Positions 45,625 through 54,510 of a stretch of DNA of 64,000 bases are shown in pieces. Each line of letters opens with the position of its first letter. Position 1 is the stretch's first letter. This stretch comes from Cochlodiniinecator piscidefendens (GTDB lineage Bacteria > Pseudomonadota > Alphaproteobacteria > Rhodobacterales > Rhodobacteraceae). The stretch lies in NCBI RefSeq assembly GCF_011326755.1, contig NZ_JAAOIE010000005.1:169655-233654 (forward strand). Reading direction: 5' to 3'. The position numbers were made by a program, and so were the translations under genes. The notes under the pieces were generated by a model. The model did not search any database. It was not told the origin of the DNA and saw only the letters and a program-made list of their open reading frames with translations.

Positions 45625-45864
45625 TTTTTGCCGCCCAAAGCCAATCGTTAACGTAAAATCGACAATGCACAAAGTGTATGACAATCGTATGCTTTTTGTA
45701 TGTATTTTATGCATACGATTTGCAGACGCGGATTTGTGTTAAGGATTTTGAGTACATGTTTTTGTTGTGTTGGTTGAATGTCTGCTCGCAATGGTTGAAA
45801 GGGCCTTTTTTTTAAGGCATGTTTTTCTGGTCAGAATTTCGGCAATTTCAATTGAGGCTTCAGA
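45625..45864 (+). promoter_or_regulatory. AT-rich intergenic region with phased TATG array and inverted repeat
   Basis: No gene is seen. TATG starts at 45677, 45688, 45699 and 45708, spaced 11, 11 and 9 bases. AATCGTATGC (45683-45692) and GCATACGATT (45711-45720) form a perfect ten-base inverted repeat with an 18-base spacer. The segment 45699-45721 matches 23888-23910 in 21 of 23 positions, including 17 identical bases. It ends 144 bases before the nuclease-like gene. It looks like an operator for a DNA-binding regulator; which one is not known. Confidence 0.6.
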
Positions 45865-46941
45865 ATGTCATTTCAAGAGCAAATTCAAAACGTCGCGGTC
45901 AGAGTAGGCCAAGCAATAACTCAAGCGCAAACAGAGGAGGCAACTAAAACGTCGGTGATCATGCCGTTAATTCAGGCATTGGGGTTCGATGTTTTTGATT
46001 TAAACCAAGTCGTGCCCGAATACACCGCAGATGTTGGCATAAAAAAGGGTGAAAAAGTTGACTTTGCCTTGATGATAGACGGTCAGGTTGTTTTCCTGAT
46101 TGAGGCTAAACCGATTTCGAACAATTTGGGTAAGCTCCAGCATAGCCAACTGTATCGGTACTTCGGTGTTACTAGCGCTCGGATTGCTATTTTGACCAAC
46201 GGTAAGGAGGTTTGGTTCTATACAGATATGGAAGAGCGAAACAGGATGGATAGTCGTCCATTCTTTAAATTTGATTTTACCAATTACACCGCGGAGGATG
46301 TCGAAGAGCTTGGTAGAATGCGTCGGCAAGATTTCGATTTAGAGAGTGTATTGGATGCTGCATCCAGCATGAAAATGGTTGGGGTCATTTCAAAATACTT
46401 GCGTTCTCAACTCGATAATCCGGACGAAGATTTTGTTCGCTTCATTGGCAGACAGGTGCATGAGGGAACTTTAACAAAAGGGATCGTTGAGCAACTGACG
46501 CCAGCCGTTGAGCAAGCGTTTGGGGCCGTCGTGAGAGATTATATCCAAGAACGCCTGGATATTTCGCTTCCGGTACGTGTGCGAAGCGAAGAAGGGGACG
46601 TAGGTTCAGAGGAGATAAATACGCAGGAAAAAGCACGTGACGATGGTGTTGTGACTACTGATGAAGAAGTCGATGCCTATCTAATCGTAAAAGCCATTTG
46701 TGCAAAGCAAACGGATGTTACACGGATTGTTATGCGAGATACCAAATCTTACTGTGGTATATTGTTCGATGATAATAATCGCCATCCTATCTGCCGATTG
46801 CATTTCAATTCAAAAACAACAAAATATATCGAAATATTCGATGTAAATAAGGTCGGTACCAAGCATCGTATTGAGACACTGTCGGACATTTATGGGCTGA
46901 GCGAGCCAATCGAAGTTGTTGTCCAACACTACCAAGGCTGA
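45865..46941 (+). CDS. solitary HsdR N-terminal-like nuclease-domain protein
   Basis: A 358-residue protein whose first 150 residues resemble the N-terminal nuclease domain of type I restriction HsdR: TEEATKTSVIMPLIQALGFDVFDLNQVVPEY, then GEKVDFALMIDGQVVFLIEAKP with the PD-(D/E)xK acids (Asp in VDFAL, EAK), and the YFGVTSARIAILTNGKEVWFYTD segment. The C-terminal half (about 245-340) carries DEEVDAYLIVKAI, RIVMRDTKSYCGILFDDNNRHPICRLHFN, a domain often seen in such solitary proteins. There is no helicase, HsdM or HsdS here. Its function is unknown; it may be defence-related or a phage relic. It sits in a lower-GC stretch. Confidence 0.82.
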   Translation: MSFQEQIQNVAVRVGQAITQAQTEEATKTSVIMPLIQALGFDVFDLNQVVPEYTADVGIKKGEKVDFALMIDGQVVFLIEAKPISNNLGKLQHSQLYRYFGVTSARIAILTNGKEVWFYTDMEERNRMDSRPFFKFDFTNYTAEDVEELGRMRRQDFDLESVLDAASSMKMVGVISKYLRSQLDNPDEDFVRFIGRQVHEGTLTKGIVEQLTPAVEQAFGAVVRDYIQERLDISLPVRVRSEEGDVGSEEINTQEKARDDGVVTTDEEVDAYLIVKAICAKQTDVTRIVMRDTKSYCGILFDDNNRHPICRLHFNSKTTKYIEIFDVNKVGTKHRIETLSDIYGLSEPIEVVVQHYQG

Positions 46942-46961
46942 GTTAAGCCCGTGCCGCGTAC

Positions 46962-47024
46962 GGGCAGCGCCCGATCCGCCCCATGGGCGGGCGCTTTGCT
47001 TTTGCCTCGGACCGGGCGCTGCCC
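46962..47024. repeat. GC-rich inverted repeat, REP-like
   Basis: GGGCAGCGCCCG (46962-46973) pairs perfectly with CGGGCGCTGCCC (47013-47024). Between them, CGGGCGC at 46988-46994 offers an alternative partner for GCGCCCG at 46967-46973, and GCCCCATGGGC is a smaller palindrome. The three matching segments give mutually exclusive hairpins. Such composite GC-rich elements look like dispersed intergenic repeats, but only one copy is in this window. Confidence 0.55.
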
Positions 47025-47069
47025 TTTGGTTGGTAGGGGGTGGGGTTGTCAAGTTAGCCAGACATGAAA

Positions 47070-47096
47070 AAAGCCCCGGCGCGTGACCGGGGCTTT
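47070..47096 (-). terminator. terminator of pckA
   Basis: AAAGCCCCGG (47070-47079) and CCGGGGCTTT (47087-47096) form a perfect ten-base stem with a seven-base loop. Read on the minus strand it is followed by TTT and lies 20 bases after the pckA stop at 47119. Confidence 0.85.
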
Positions 47097-47118
47097 GGTG
47101 TTTTTATTTGCTGGGCGT

Positions 47119-48714
47119 TTAGCCGATTGCGACGGCTTTGACGTCGTCGTCGATGTAGGCTTCGTATTGGGCGAAGTTCTCAGCGAACATTGAGACCAAT
47201 TTGGCGGCCTGACGGTCATAGCTTTCGGGATTGTCCCAAGTGCGGCGTGGGTTCAGCAGCAGATCAGCAACGCCGGGCACATGCACAGGCACGTCAAAGC
47301 CGAAGTTTGCGTCTTTGCGGAACTCAACGTCAGCAAGGGTGCCGTCGAGCGCTGCGGTCAGCAGGGCGCGTGTTGCGCGGATTGGCATACGGGAGCCAGT
47401 GCCGTGTGCGCCGCCGGTCCAGCCGGTGTTGACCAGCCAACAGGTCGCGCCATGCGCTGCGATTTTATCGCGGAGCAGGTTGCCGTAGGCTTCGGGGCGG
47501 CGTGGCATGAAGGGGGCGCCAAAGCAGGTTGAGAATGTTGGCTCTGGCTCTGTTACGCCGCGCTCTGTGCCAGCAACCTTTGAGGTGAAGCCAGAGAGGA
47601 AGTGATACATCGCCTGTGCCGGGGTCAAACGTGCGATGGGGGGCAAAACGCCAAAGGCATCGCAGGTCAACATGATGATGTTTTTCGGATGCCCACCAAG
47701 TGCTGAGTCTGACGCGTTGGAAATATAGTGCAGCGGGTAGGCGGCACGCATATTAGCGGTCAGGCTGTCATCGTCGAAATCAAGCTCCAGGGTCTCTTTG
47801 TCAAACACCATGTTTTCGATCACGGTGCCGAATTTAGAGGTGGTGGCGTAGATTTCTGGTTCAGCCTCAGCAGAGAGGTTGATGGTTTTGGCGTAGCATC
47901 CGCCTTCGAAGTTGAAGGTGCCTTTGTCAGACCAGCCGTGTTCATCGTCACCGATCAGTGTGCGGGATGGATCAGCGGACAGGGTGGTTTTACCAGTGCC
48001 GGACAGGCCGAAGAAAACGGCGGTGTCAACAGGGTTGCCGATTGCGTGGTTGGCGGAGCAGTGCATCGCCATCACGCCTTTGCCCGGCAGGATGTAGTTC
48101 AACAGGGAGAAGACAGATTTTTTGTTTTCGCCTGCGTATTCGGTGCCACCAATGAGGATCAGCTTTTTCTCAAAGTTGAGAGCGATCACTGTTTCAGAGC
48201 GACAGCCGTGTTTGGCGGGGTCGGCTTTGAAGGTGGGGCAGTTGATGACGGTGAATTCTGGTTCGAATTCGTCCAGTTCTTCGCGGTCGGGACGGCGGAG
48301 CATGGTGCGGATGAAAAGACCGTGCCAGGCAAGCTCTGTCACCATACGCACGTCTAGACGGTGTTCTGGGTCAGCGCCGCCAAACAAATCCTGTACGTAA
48401 TAGTCGCCACCCTTCATGTGTTCTAGCATGTCGGCGTAAAGGACGTCGAATGCGTCAGGCGCCATTGGGGTGTTATTTTCCCACCAAATGCTATCCTCAA
48501 CGCTTGGCGTGCGGACCACAAATTTGTCCTTAGGGGAGCGACCGGTGTGTTTGCCGGTGGAGCACAAAAAAGCCCCGCCTTTACCGAGCGTGCCTTCGCC
48601 GCGTTTTAGGGCTGCCTCTACGAGGGCAGGCTCCATGAGGTTGTAATAGACATTACCAAGACCGTTGATACCTTGATCTTCCAGTCGGCGTTCGGGGTTG
48701 ACCCGTCCTGTCAT
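47119..48714 (-). CDS. pckA: ATP-dependent phosphoenolpyruvate carboxykinase
   Basis: Converts oxaloacetate and ATP to phosphoenolpyruvate and CO2, the entry to gluconeogenesis. The 531-residue protein has the [14 protein letters not shown] arginine site, [31 protein letters not shown] with the kinase P-loop, the [21 protein letters not shown]g site and the IPATRALL-like [11 protein letters not shown] ending. The ATG at 48714 follows AGGAG; the open frame upstream is not used. The upstream spacer contains two copies of AGTTAGCGCAATCA. The divergent neighbour is the chvI operon. Confidence 0.97.
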   Translation of the reverse strand: MTGRVNPERRLEDQGINGLGNVYYNLMEPALVEAALKRGEGTLGKGGAFLCSTGKHTGRSPKDKFVVRTPSVEDSIWWENNTPMAPDAFDVLYADMLEHMKGGDYYVQDLFGGADPEHRLDVRMVTELAWHGLFIRTMLRRPDREELDEFEPEFTVINCPTFKADPAKHGCRSETVIALNFEKKLILIGGTEYAGENKKSVFSLLNYILPGKGVMAMHCSANHAIGNPVDTAVFFGLSGTGKTTLSADPSRTLIGDDEHGWSDKGTFNFEGGCYAKTINLSAEAEPEIYATTSKFGTVIENMVFDKETLELDFDDDSLTANMRAAYPLHYISNASDSALGGHPKNIIMLTCDAFGVLPPIARLTPAQAMYHFLSGFTSKVAGTERGVTEPEPTFSTCFGAPFMPRRPEAYGNLLRDKIAAHGATCWLVNTGWTGGAHGTGSRMPIRATRALLTAALDGTLADVEFRKDANFGFDVPVHVPGVADLLLNPRRTWDNPESYDRQAAKLVSMFAENFAQYEAYIDDDVKAVAIG

Positions 48715-49091
48715 CTTCAAACTCCTGTGGCCAGCCCGTGGCGGCCTTTGTCTCTTAAATACTTTCGGCATCGGGTCTTCCCGGTGCTGATCAAACCAGA
48801 GCCGATTTGATGTCGCTCTCTTAACATGGGGTTTCAGAGAAACAACAGGTTGGTTTTGCCCAGTTAGCGCAATCAAATGAAGTTAGCGCAATCATCGGCT
48901 GTATACAGCTGGATTCCGTGGGGTGCTAGGCTTGGGTGAGGCAAATTAGCCATATAGTTACGGTTAATATGTTGAATTGTAGCCACTTACCCCCGGTGAT
49001 TCGCGTTTGCGGTTGATTCCTGAGTGCAGACATCGGAGAATGTGACAAAAATTAGGCAAATAATAATCAGAGCAGAATAAGGACAATCCTA
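48715..49091 (-). promoter_or_regulatory. 377-base divergent promoter region of pckA and chvI with tandem operator-like repeats
   Basis: No gene is seen. AGTTAGCGCAATCA occurs twice in direct orientation, at 48862-48875 and 48881-48894, 19 bases apart, 148-180 bases upstream of pckA. Each copy is an imperfect even palindrome around GC/GC, the kind of site LacI-family regulators bind. In Rhodobacter, the LacI-type regulator CceR controls gluconeogenic genes including pckA, so it is a candidate. The exact promoter elements are not clear. Confidence 0.5.
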
Positions 49092-49793
49092 ATGTCGAAA
49101 ATCGCGCTAGTGGATGATGACAGGAACATCCTGACCTCCGTTTCCATGACCCTTGAGGCCGAGGGATTCGAGGTTGAAACATATAATGATGGGCAATCTG
49201 CCCTAGACGCATTTAATCGTAAATTGCCAGATATGGCCGTGTTGGATATCAAAATGCCCCGCATGGATGGCATGGATTTGCTACAGCGTTTACGCCAGAA
49301 AACCAAAATGCCAGTCATTTTCCTAACATCAAAAGATGACGAAATTGACGAGGTGCTTGGCCTGAGAATGGGTGCGGATGACTATGTGAAAAAACCATTT
49401 TCACAGCGGTTGTTGGTGGAACGCATTCGCGCGCTTCTGCGTCGGCAAGAAGCGATTGCAACAGATGAAGTTGCGGAAGTCGAAGAAGAAAAAGTGATCT
49501 CACGCGGTGAGTTGTCTATGGATCCATTGCGCCATGCGGTGACATGGAAGGGTATGGATGTTTCGCTGACTGTGACAGAGTTTTTGTTGCTTCAGGCGCT
49601 GGCGCAGCGACCCGGTTTTGTGAAAAGCCGAGATCAGCTGATGGATGTGGCCTATGATGATCAGGTTTACGTCGATGACCGTACGATCGACAGCCATATT
49701 AAACGTTTGCGTAAAAAGATGCGAAATGTAGATAGTGACTTCTCTGCGATTGAGACACTTTATGGTATTGGTTACAGGTACAACGAAGAGTGA
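49092..49793 (+). CDS. chvI: response regulator ChvI (OmpR family)
   Basis: DNA-binding response regulator paired with ChvG, which controls envelope and pH or host-related functions in alphaproteobacteria. The 233-residue protein has a receiver domain with DDD (residues 8-10), phosphoacceptor Asp52 in [11 protein letters not shown] and Lys in DYVKKPF, then an OmpR-type winged-helix domain (about 135-230) with [34 protein letters not shown] 49092 follows AGGACAA. It overlaps chvG by four bases (GTGA). Confidence 0.95.
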   Translation: MSKIALVDDDRNILTSVSMTLEAEGFEVETYNDGQSALDAFNRKLPDMAVLDIKMPRMDGMDLLQRLRQKTKMPVIFLTSKDDEIDEVLGLRMGADDYVKKPFSQRLLVERIRALLRRQEAIATDEVAEVEEEKVISRGELSMDPLRHAVTWKGMDVSLTVTEFLLLQALAQRPGFVKSRDQLMDVAYDDQVYVDDRTIDSHIKRLRKKMRNVDSDFSAIETLYGIGYRYNEE

Positions 49794-51502
49794 CGCTGAC
49801 AACGGGGTTCAATTTGTCTGGCCAAAGTTCAACACATAATGCGGATGTCGTCCTAGGCGAAGACTGGGTCGGCCCAGAAAGCACGGCCGACAAAGAGACC
49901 CGTGATCGACGGGAACGGCGCGGATTTATCCTGCTGAACCGGTCGCCATTGGCGCGTAAAATTATCACATTTAATTTGCTGGCACTGATCTTTTTGGTCG
50001 TGGGGGTCCTGTTTCTGAACCCTTTCCGCGATTCATTGGTGTATCAACGCGAAGCTGGATTGGTCGTTGAGGCCGAACTGGTTGCCGATGTTTTCGAAAG
50101 CGTTTTGGCGGTAAGCGAAAGTGATGCGCTTGTTGATCCTGATACTGTTCTTCAGGGTCTTGATCTTCCGGCGGGGGTTGAGGCGTTTGTCTTTGATCCC
50201 GCTGAAGAGGTCGTCGCGACAAAGGTTGGGACGCTTAATCCAATTGAATCTGGTTTGACCGGGGCGGATCGCACCGGCCGCAGCACATTGATTACTGATT
50301 TTCTAAATCGCATTTGGTTGGGATTGTCGGGTCTACTGGGTGTTGCCGATGACGGTATAAGCCTAACCTCCGAAGAACGTGCGCGCGCGTTGGCCATGGA
50401 AGCGATGGCGGGTGATACGCAGGTCAATACAATCCGAGCCGAAGACAGCGGTATGAGCTTTAGCGTTGCGTCGCCGATTGTCGTGGATGGGAATACCGTT
50501 GGTGTCGTTGCGCTGGTGTCTGCGGCGGGTGAAATCGACCAGCTGGTGCGTCAAGAACGTGAACAAGTGCTACAAATGTTTGTGGTGGCGATTTTGGTGT
50601 CGATCGGGCTGAGCCTTGTTCTCGCGTCAATCATTGCCAATCCGGTGTCTGATTTGGCCGCGGCGGCGGAACTGGGTCGTGATCGCAATGCCCGGAAAAT
50701 GAGCCCGGGTCGCGTGCGAATACCGGATTTGACGGCACGTCCTGATGAAATCGGGCGTCTGTCGGGTGCGTTGCGTGGGATGGTGGCTGCGCTGTATGAT
50801 CGTATTGATGCAAATGAACAATTTGCAGCGGACGTGGCGCATGAAATTAAAAACCCTTTGGCGTCGCTTGGGTCGGCTGTGGGTACTTTGCGTGTTGCGA
50901 AACGTGATGATCAACGGGAAAAGCTGCTGCAGGTGATCGAACATGACGTGCGCCGGCTTGACCGTTTGGTAAGCGATATTTCCAATGCGTCCCGGTTGGA
51001 TAGCGAGTTGGTCAAAGAGGAAGAAGAGACCTTTAACCTCATTAAAATGCTGGGCAATATTGTTGAGTATCTGGGCGAAGAGGCTAAATCCAAAGGGGTC
51101 GAATTCATCTCTGACGTGCCTAGCGATACAATTTTGGTGCAGGGGTTAGAGCCGCGGTTGGCGCAGGTTTTCGTGAATTTGATCACCAATGCGATTTCAT
51201 TCTGCGAAGATGGGGACGCGATCCGTGTTTGGGTTCGGCAACGTGAAAATCGGGTATTGGTGGTGGTCGAAGATACCGGCCCAGGGATCCCTAATCAGGC
51301 ACTGACCAAAGTGTTTAACCGGTTCTATTCAGAACGCCCAGAGGGTCAGTTTGGCAATAACTCCGGTCTTGGGCTCGCGATTTCTAAACAGATCGTTGAG
51401 GCGCATGGTGGGGTGATTTGGGCGGAAAACATTCGCCCAACAGATATGGACGCAACATCGGAGCCATTGGGCGCGCGGTTTGTGGTCGGGTTGCCGATAT
51501 AA
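49790..51502 (+). CDS. chvG: sensor histidine kinase ChvG
   Basis: Membrane sensor kinase of the ChvG/ExoS type. The 570-residue protein has two membrane helices (about 54-75 and 262-283) flanking a periplasmic sensor domain, a HAMP region, a dimerisation domain with His351 in [16 protein letters not shown], and an HATPase domain with N box NLITNAI, G1 box EDTGPGIP and [14 protein letters not shown]. The start is GTG 49790 overlapping the chvI stop. The gene is directly followed by an intrinsic terminator, then hprK. Confidence 0.94.
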   Translation: MTLTTGFNLSGQSSTHNADVVLGEDWVGPESTADKETRDRRERRGFILLNRSPLARKIITFNLLALIFLVVGVLFLNPFRDSLVYQREAGLVVEAELVADVFESVLAVSESDALVDPDTVLQGLDLPAGVEAFVFDPAEEVVATKVGTLNPIESGLTGADRTGRSTLITDFLNRIWLGLSGLLGVADDGISLTSEERARALAMEAMAGDTQVNTIRAEDSGMSFSVASPIVVDGNTVGVVALVSAAGEIDQLVRQEREQVLQMFVVAILVSIGLSLVLASIIANPVSDLAAAAELGRDRNARKMSPGRVRIPDLTARPDEIGRLSGALRGMVAALYDRIDANEQFAADVAHEIKNPLASLGSAVGTLRVAKRDDQREKLLQVIEHDVRRLDRLVSDISNASRLDSELVKEEEETFNLIKMLGNIVEYLGEEAKSKGVEFISDVPSDTILVQGLEPRLAQVFVNLITNAISFCEDGDAIRVWVRQRENRVLVVVEDTGPGIPNQALTKVFNRFYSERPEGQFGNNSGLGLAISKQIVEAHGGVIWAENIRPTDMDATSEPLGARFVVGLPI

Positions 51503-51529
51503 ATATGAGCGAAAGACCGAAGCAAAATG

Positions 51530-51564
51530 AAAAAAGACCGTCCTTCGAGAAGGGCGGTCTTTTT
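51530..51564 (+). terminator. intrinsic terminator between chvG and hprK
   Basis: The A-run and GACCGTCCTT (51530-51545) pair with AAGGGCGGTC and its T-run (51550-51564), with one G-T wobble and a CGAG-type loop, ending in five T. It lies 28 bases after the chvG stop and inside the region that would be coding if hprK started at ATG 51505. Confidence 0.8.
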
Positions 51565-51576
51565 GATGAAAGCACG

Positions 51577-51984
51577 GTGCTTCATGCGACAACGGTGTCT
51601 GTTGAAGGGGCTGGGCTGTTGATCCGAGGGCCCTCGGGCAGCGGAAAGTCTGGTTTGGCATTGCAGTTGCTTGGGTACGGTGCTGAATTGGTTGCGGATG
51701 ACCGGACTGAGGTCGGTCGATTGGGCGGACGGTTGATTGCGCGTTGTCCGGAAACCCTAACTGGGCTGATCGAAGCGCGCGGCGTGGGGATATTGCGAGC
51801 AGTGACAGCAGGGCCTGTTGATTTGCGATGGGTTGTTGATCTTGAGACTGTCGAAAAGGACCGCTTGCCGCATCCGCGAGAATGCCGCATTTTAGGGGTC
51901 CGATTGCCTTTGCTTGCCAAGGTCAATGCAGATTATTTTGCAGCGGCGTTACTGCAACTTGTTAAACATGGACGACATGCCTGA
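51577..51984 (+). CDS. hprK: HPr kinase/phosphorylase HprK, short alphaproteobacterial form
   Basis: Phosphorylates HPr on Ser46. The protein lacks the N-terminal domain of the Firmicutes enzyme and consists of the kinase core: [30 protein letters not shown] with the P-loop [15 protein letters not shown], and the [10 protein letters not shown] signature. I place the start at GTG 51577, giving a 135-residue product that starts at the family core. ATG 51505 is an alternative but would put a strong terminator inside the gene. Stop 51984 coincides with the rapZ ATG. Confidence 0.8.
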   Translation: MLHATTVSVEGAGLLIRGPSGSGKSGLALQLLGYGAELVADDRTEVGRLGGRLIARCPETLTGLIEARGVGILRAVTAGPVDLRWVVDLETVEKDRLPHPRECRILGVRLPLLAKVNADYFAAALLQLVKHGRHA

Positions 51985-52892
51985 TGCTTGACCCATCCTC
52001 ACAAACGGATGCAAACCAACGGATTATTCTCATCACTGGGCCTTCGGGCGCGGGACGATCAACTGCGATCAACACGTTTGAGGACATGGGGTTTGAAACC
52101 ATCGACAACTTGCCGCTGACGTTGTTGCCGCGATTGTTGGATGGTCCACCGGCAAAACGACCAATGGCATTGGGCATCGATGTGCGAAACCGGGATTTTA
52201 GCACCAATGCGCTCGTTGATATGATTGGCGAACTGAGTGAAAGTCAGGGTGTTTCATTAGAAGTCCTGTTTTTAGATTGTCGGTTAGATGTACTGATGCG
52301 GCGGTATTCAGAGACCCGCAGGCGTCATCCTTTGGCCCCCGAAGAAACTCCAAAAACAGGAATTGAGCGAGAATTTGATTTGCTTGTTCCGATCCGGGCG
52401 CGCTCAAACGTATTGATTGATACGTCAGAAATGACTCCACATGATTTGCGCGCTGAGATTGGCCGCCAATTTGGCGGAACAACGGGGCAGCGCCTGGCGG
52501 TGACGGTTCAGTCTTTTTCCTATAAACGCGGCATCCCACGTGGCGTTGACATGATCTTTGACGTGAGGTTTCTGCGAAACCCCTATTGGAAGGCAGAGCT
52601 TCGCCGTTTAAATGGGCAGGATAAAGCTGTGGCGGATTATGTTTCTACAGATAAACGATTTCCGGCATTTTTCGAAAAAGTGTCAGATTTGTCTAAAATG
52701 TTGCTTCCGGCCTATATGGATGAGGGAAAAGCGCATTTTTCGATTGGGTTTGGTTGTACGGGCGGGCAACATAGGTCTGTGACGTTAGCCATCGCATTGG
52801 CACGGGATTTGGCGCAAGCGGGGTGGCTTGTTTCTGTGCGGCACCGAGAATTGGAACGAGGGGGCCTGGTGCAGCCCCAGCAAGCGGAGTGA
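51984..52892 (+). CDS. rapZ: RNase adapter RapZ/YvcJ-family ATPase
   Basis: P-loop ATPase/GTPase that in gammaproteobacteria guides RNase E to a regulatory RNA for glucosamine-6-phosphate synthase. The 302-residue protein has a modified P-loop GPSGAGRS (Arg for Lys), an N-terminal kinase fold with [43 protein letters not shown], and the C-terminal RapZ domain with [15 protein letters not shown]. Its role here is likely regulatory, next to PTS genes. The ATG at 51984 overlaps the hprK stop by one base. Confidence 0.92.
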   Translation: MLDPSSQTDANQRIILITGPSGAGRSTAINTFEDMGFETIDNLPLTLLPRLLDGPPAKRPMALGIDVRNRDFSTNALVDMIGELSESQGVSLEVLFLDCRLDVLMRRYSETRRRHPLAPEETPKTGIEREFDLLVPIRARSNVLIDTSEMTPHDLRAEIGRQFGGTTGQRLAVTVQSFSYKRGIPRGVDMIFDVRFLRNPYWKAELRRLNGQDKAVADYVSTDKRFPAFFEKVSDLSKMLLPAYMDEGKAHFSIGFGCTGGQHRSVTLAIALARDLAQAGWLVSVRHRELERGGLVQPQQAE

Positions 52893-52898
52893 TAACGC

Positions 52899-53291
52899 GT
52901 GATCGGAATAGTGATCGTTGCGCATGGGGGGCTCGCCAATGAGTTTTTGGCAGCCGTTGAGCATGTTGTCGGCAAGCAAGAAGGTATAAGCGCGGTTGCG
53001 ATCGAATACGATCACGACCGGGCCCACAAACGAAACGAAATTTGCGCCGCGGCAGATGCGGTGGACACAGGCGACGGTGTCGTCGTGGTAACAGACATGT
53101 TTGGTGGGTCTCCGTCAAATCTGTCGCTACCTGCCTGTCAGTGCGCCAATCGCAAGGTCTTATATGGTGCAAATTTGCCTATGTTGGTTAAATTGGCCAA
53201 AAGCCGGGCAAGATCAGTTGAAGAGGCCACCGCAGCGGCCTTACAAGCTGGGCGGAAATACATTAACAGTTGCGACGGACCTTTGGGTTAG
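52899..53291 (+). CDS. PTS mannose-type EIIA domain protein
   Basis: A 130-residue EIIA-Man-like protein, starting at GTG 52899: MIGIVIVAHGGLANEFLAAVE has the phospho-accepting His9, then the DTGDGVVVVTDMFGGSPSNLSL motif. It accepts phosphate from HPr. There is no EIIB/IIC or sugar permease nearby, so it probably serves a regulatory PTS (linked to HprK and ChvIG) and not sugar import. Only 6 bases separate it from rapZ. Confidence 0.9.
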   Translation: MIGIVIVAHGGLANEFLAAVEHVVGKQEGISAVAIEYDHDRAHKRNEICAAADAVDTGDGVVVVTDMFGGSPSNLSLPACQCANRKVLYGANLPMLVKLAKSRARSVEEATAAALQAGRKYINSCDGPLG

Positions 53292-53301
53292 GAAGACCGA
53301 T

Positions 53302-53571
53302 ATGGCGCTTAAAACGCTTGATATAATTAATGAGAAGGGCTTGCATGCGCGGGCTTCGGCGAAATTTGTCGAGGTGGTCGAGCAATTCAACGCAAGTGCT
53401 GATATTACCCGCGAAGGCATGGATGCATCTGGTGATTCAATCATGGGATTGCTGATGCTTGCTGCATCGCGCGGGACATCTATCGAGGTCGAAACCAAAG
53501 GGGATCAAGCCGACGAGCTGATGGCAGCTTTAGAAGCTTTGATTGCGGATCGTTTCGGCGAAGGCATATGA
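53302..53571 (+). CDS. ptsH: phosphocarrier protein HPr
   Basis: An 89-residue HPr. His15 in EKGLHARASA is the phosphohistidine; Ser46 in SGDSIMGLLML is the site targeted by HprK. This fits the adjacent hprK gene. The ATG at 53302 follows AGGAAGACC. Enzyme I is not in the window, as in many alphaproteobacteria where it lies elsewhere. It ends the chvI-chvG-hprK-rapZ-EIIA-HPr cluster. Confidence 0.95.
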   Translation: MALKTLDIINEKGLHARASAKFVEVVEQFNASADITREGMDASGDSIMGLLMLAASRGTSIEVETKGDQADELMAALEALIADRFGEGI

Positions 53572-53618
53572 TGCGCTTAGGCCGTGCGACACTCACAATG
53601 GCGAAGACCGGATAAAAC

Positions 53619-54479
53619 GTGGTAGATAATACACAACCCAATGAACAGATCGGCGAAGAAACCTATGATCATGGGCGGCTGTCCTATGCCAATACGTTTA
53701 GCAACCCGTGGAAGGCCAACACCATTCGTCTGATCGAATGGACGACGGGTAAGATTAAACTGCTTCAGTTGATCCGTAAGTTTGAACGCCAAGGTGCGCC
53801 TGTGGGGCAGACATTCTGGCCACAAGGGCTGGAAATCATGGGTATTGATTTGCTCACCCCTGAAGAACAGGTTTTAAATATCCCAAAAACAGGTCCGGTT
53901 GTTGTGGTGGCGAACCACCCGCACGGGTTGGTCGATGGGATGGTTCTGGCCGAATTGATTGGCCGTATTCGGACTGATTATAAAATCCTGACACGCAGTT
54001 TGTTAACGGGCGTACCTGAGATTGCAGAATTTATGATTCCGGTGGCCTTTCCACACGAAGCGGATGCGGTGCAGAAGAACCTTGAGATGCGCCGTGATTC
54101 CATGGCCCATTTGAAAAAGGGTGGGGTGATTGTATTGTTCCCTGCGGGCGCTGTGGCAGCGACGGAAACCATGTTTGGCGAAGCGATTGAACGGGACTGG
54201 AATCCATTTACTGCGAAGATGATTAAACGTTCGGGCGCGACCGTCGTGCCGATCTATTTTCCGGGTAAGAATTCGCGGGCGTATCATATTGCGGATAAAG
54301 TATCAGCAACGCTTCGGCAGGGGCTGTTGTTGCATGAGGTACGTCGTTCACTCAACAAACCTCAAAACCCGGTTATTGGTGAGGCTATTACACCAGATGA
54401 AATGGGTGATATGGTTGATAAACCGCGCGAGTTTATGGCGTGGCTTCGTGATAAAACGCTCGCATTGAAAAACCGCTAA
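53619..54479 (+). CDS. lysophospholipid acyltransferase (PlsC-like)
   Basis: A 286-residue acyltransferase with the HxxxxD-type motif in ANHPHGLVDGMVLAE (about residues 93-107), a FPAGAVAATE motif near 168 corresponding to the glycerol-binding block, and a final hydrophobic C-terminal region. It resembles 1-acylglycerol-phosphate acyltransferases or the ornithine-lipid acyltransferases; the acceptor is unknown. It starts at GTG 53619 with only a weak ribosome site, 47 bases after HPr. The C-terminal half is more divergent than the core. Confidence 0.82.
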   Translation: MVDNTQPNEQIGEETYDHGRLSYANTFSNPWKANTIRLIEWTTGKIKLLQLIRKFERQGAPVGQTFWPQGLEIMGIDLLTPEEQVLNIPKTGPVVVVANHPHGLVDGMVLAELIGRIRTDYKILTRSLLTGVPEIAEFMIPVAFPHEADAVQKNLEMRRDSMAHLKKGGVIVLFPAGAVAATETMFGEAIERDWNPFTAKMIKRSGATVVPIYFPGKNSRAYHIADKVSATLRQGLLLHEVRRSLNKPQNPVIGEAITPDEMGDMVDKPREFMAWLRDKTLALKNR

Positions 54480-54510
54480 GTTTTCTCAGTTACCATATCG
54501 GAGCGACGCA

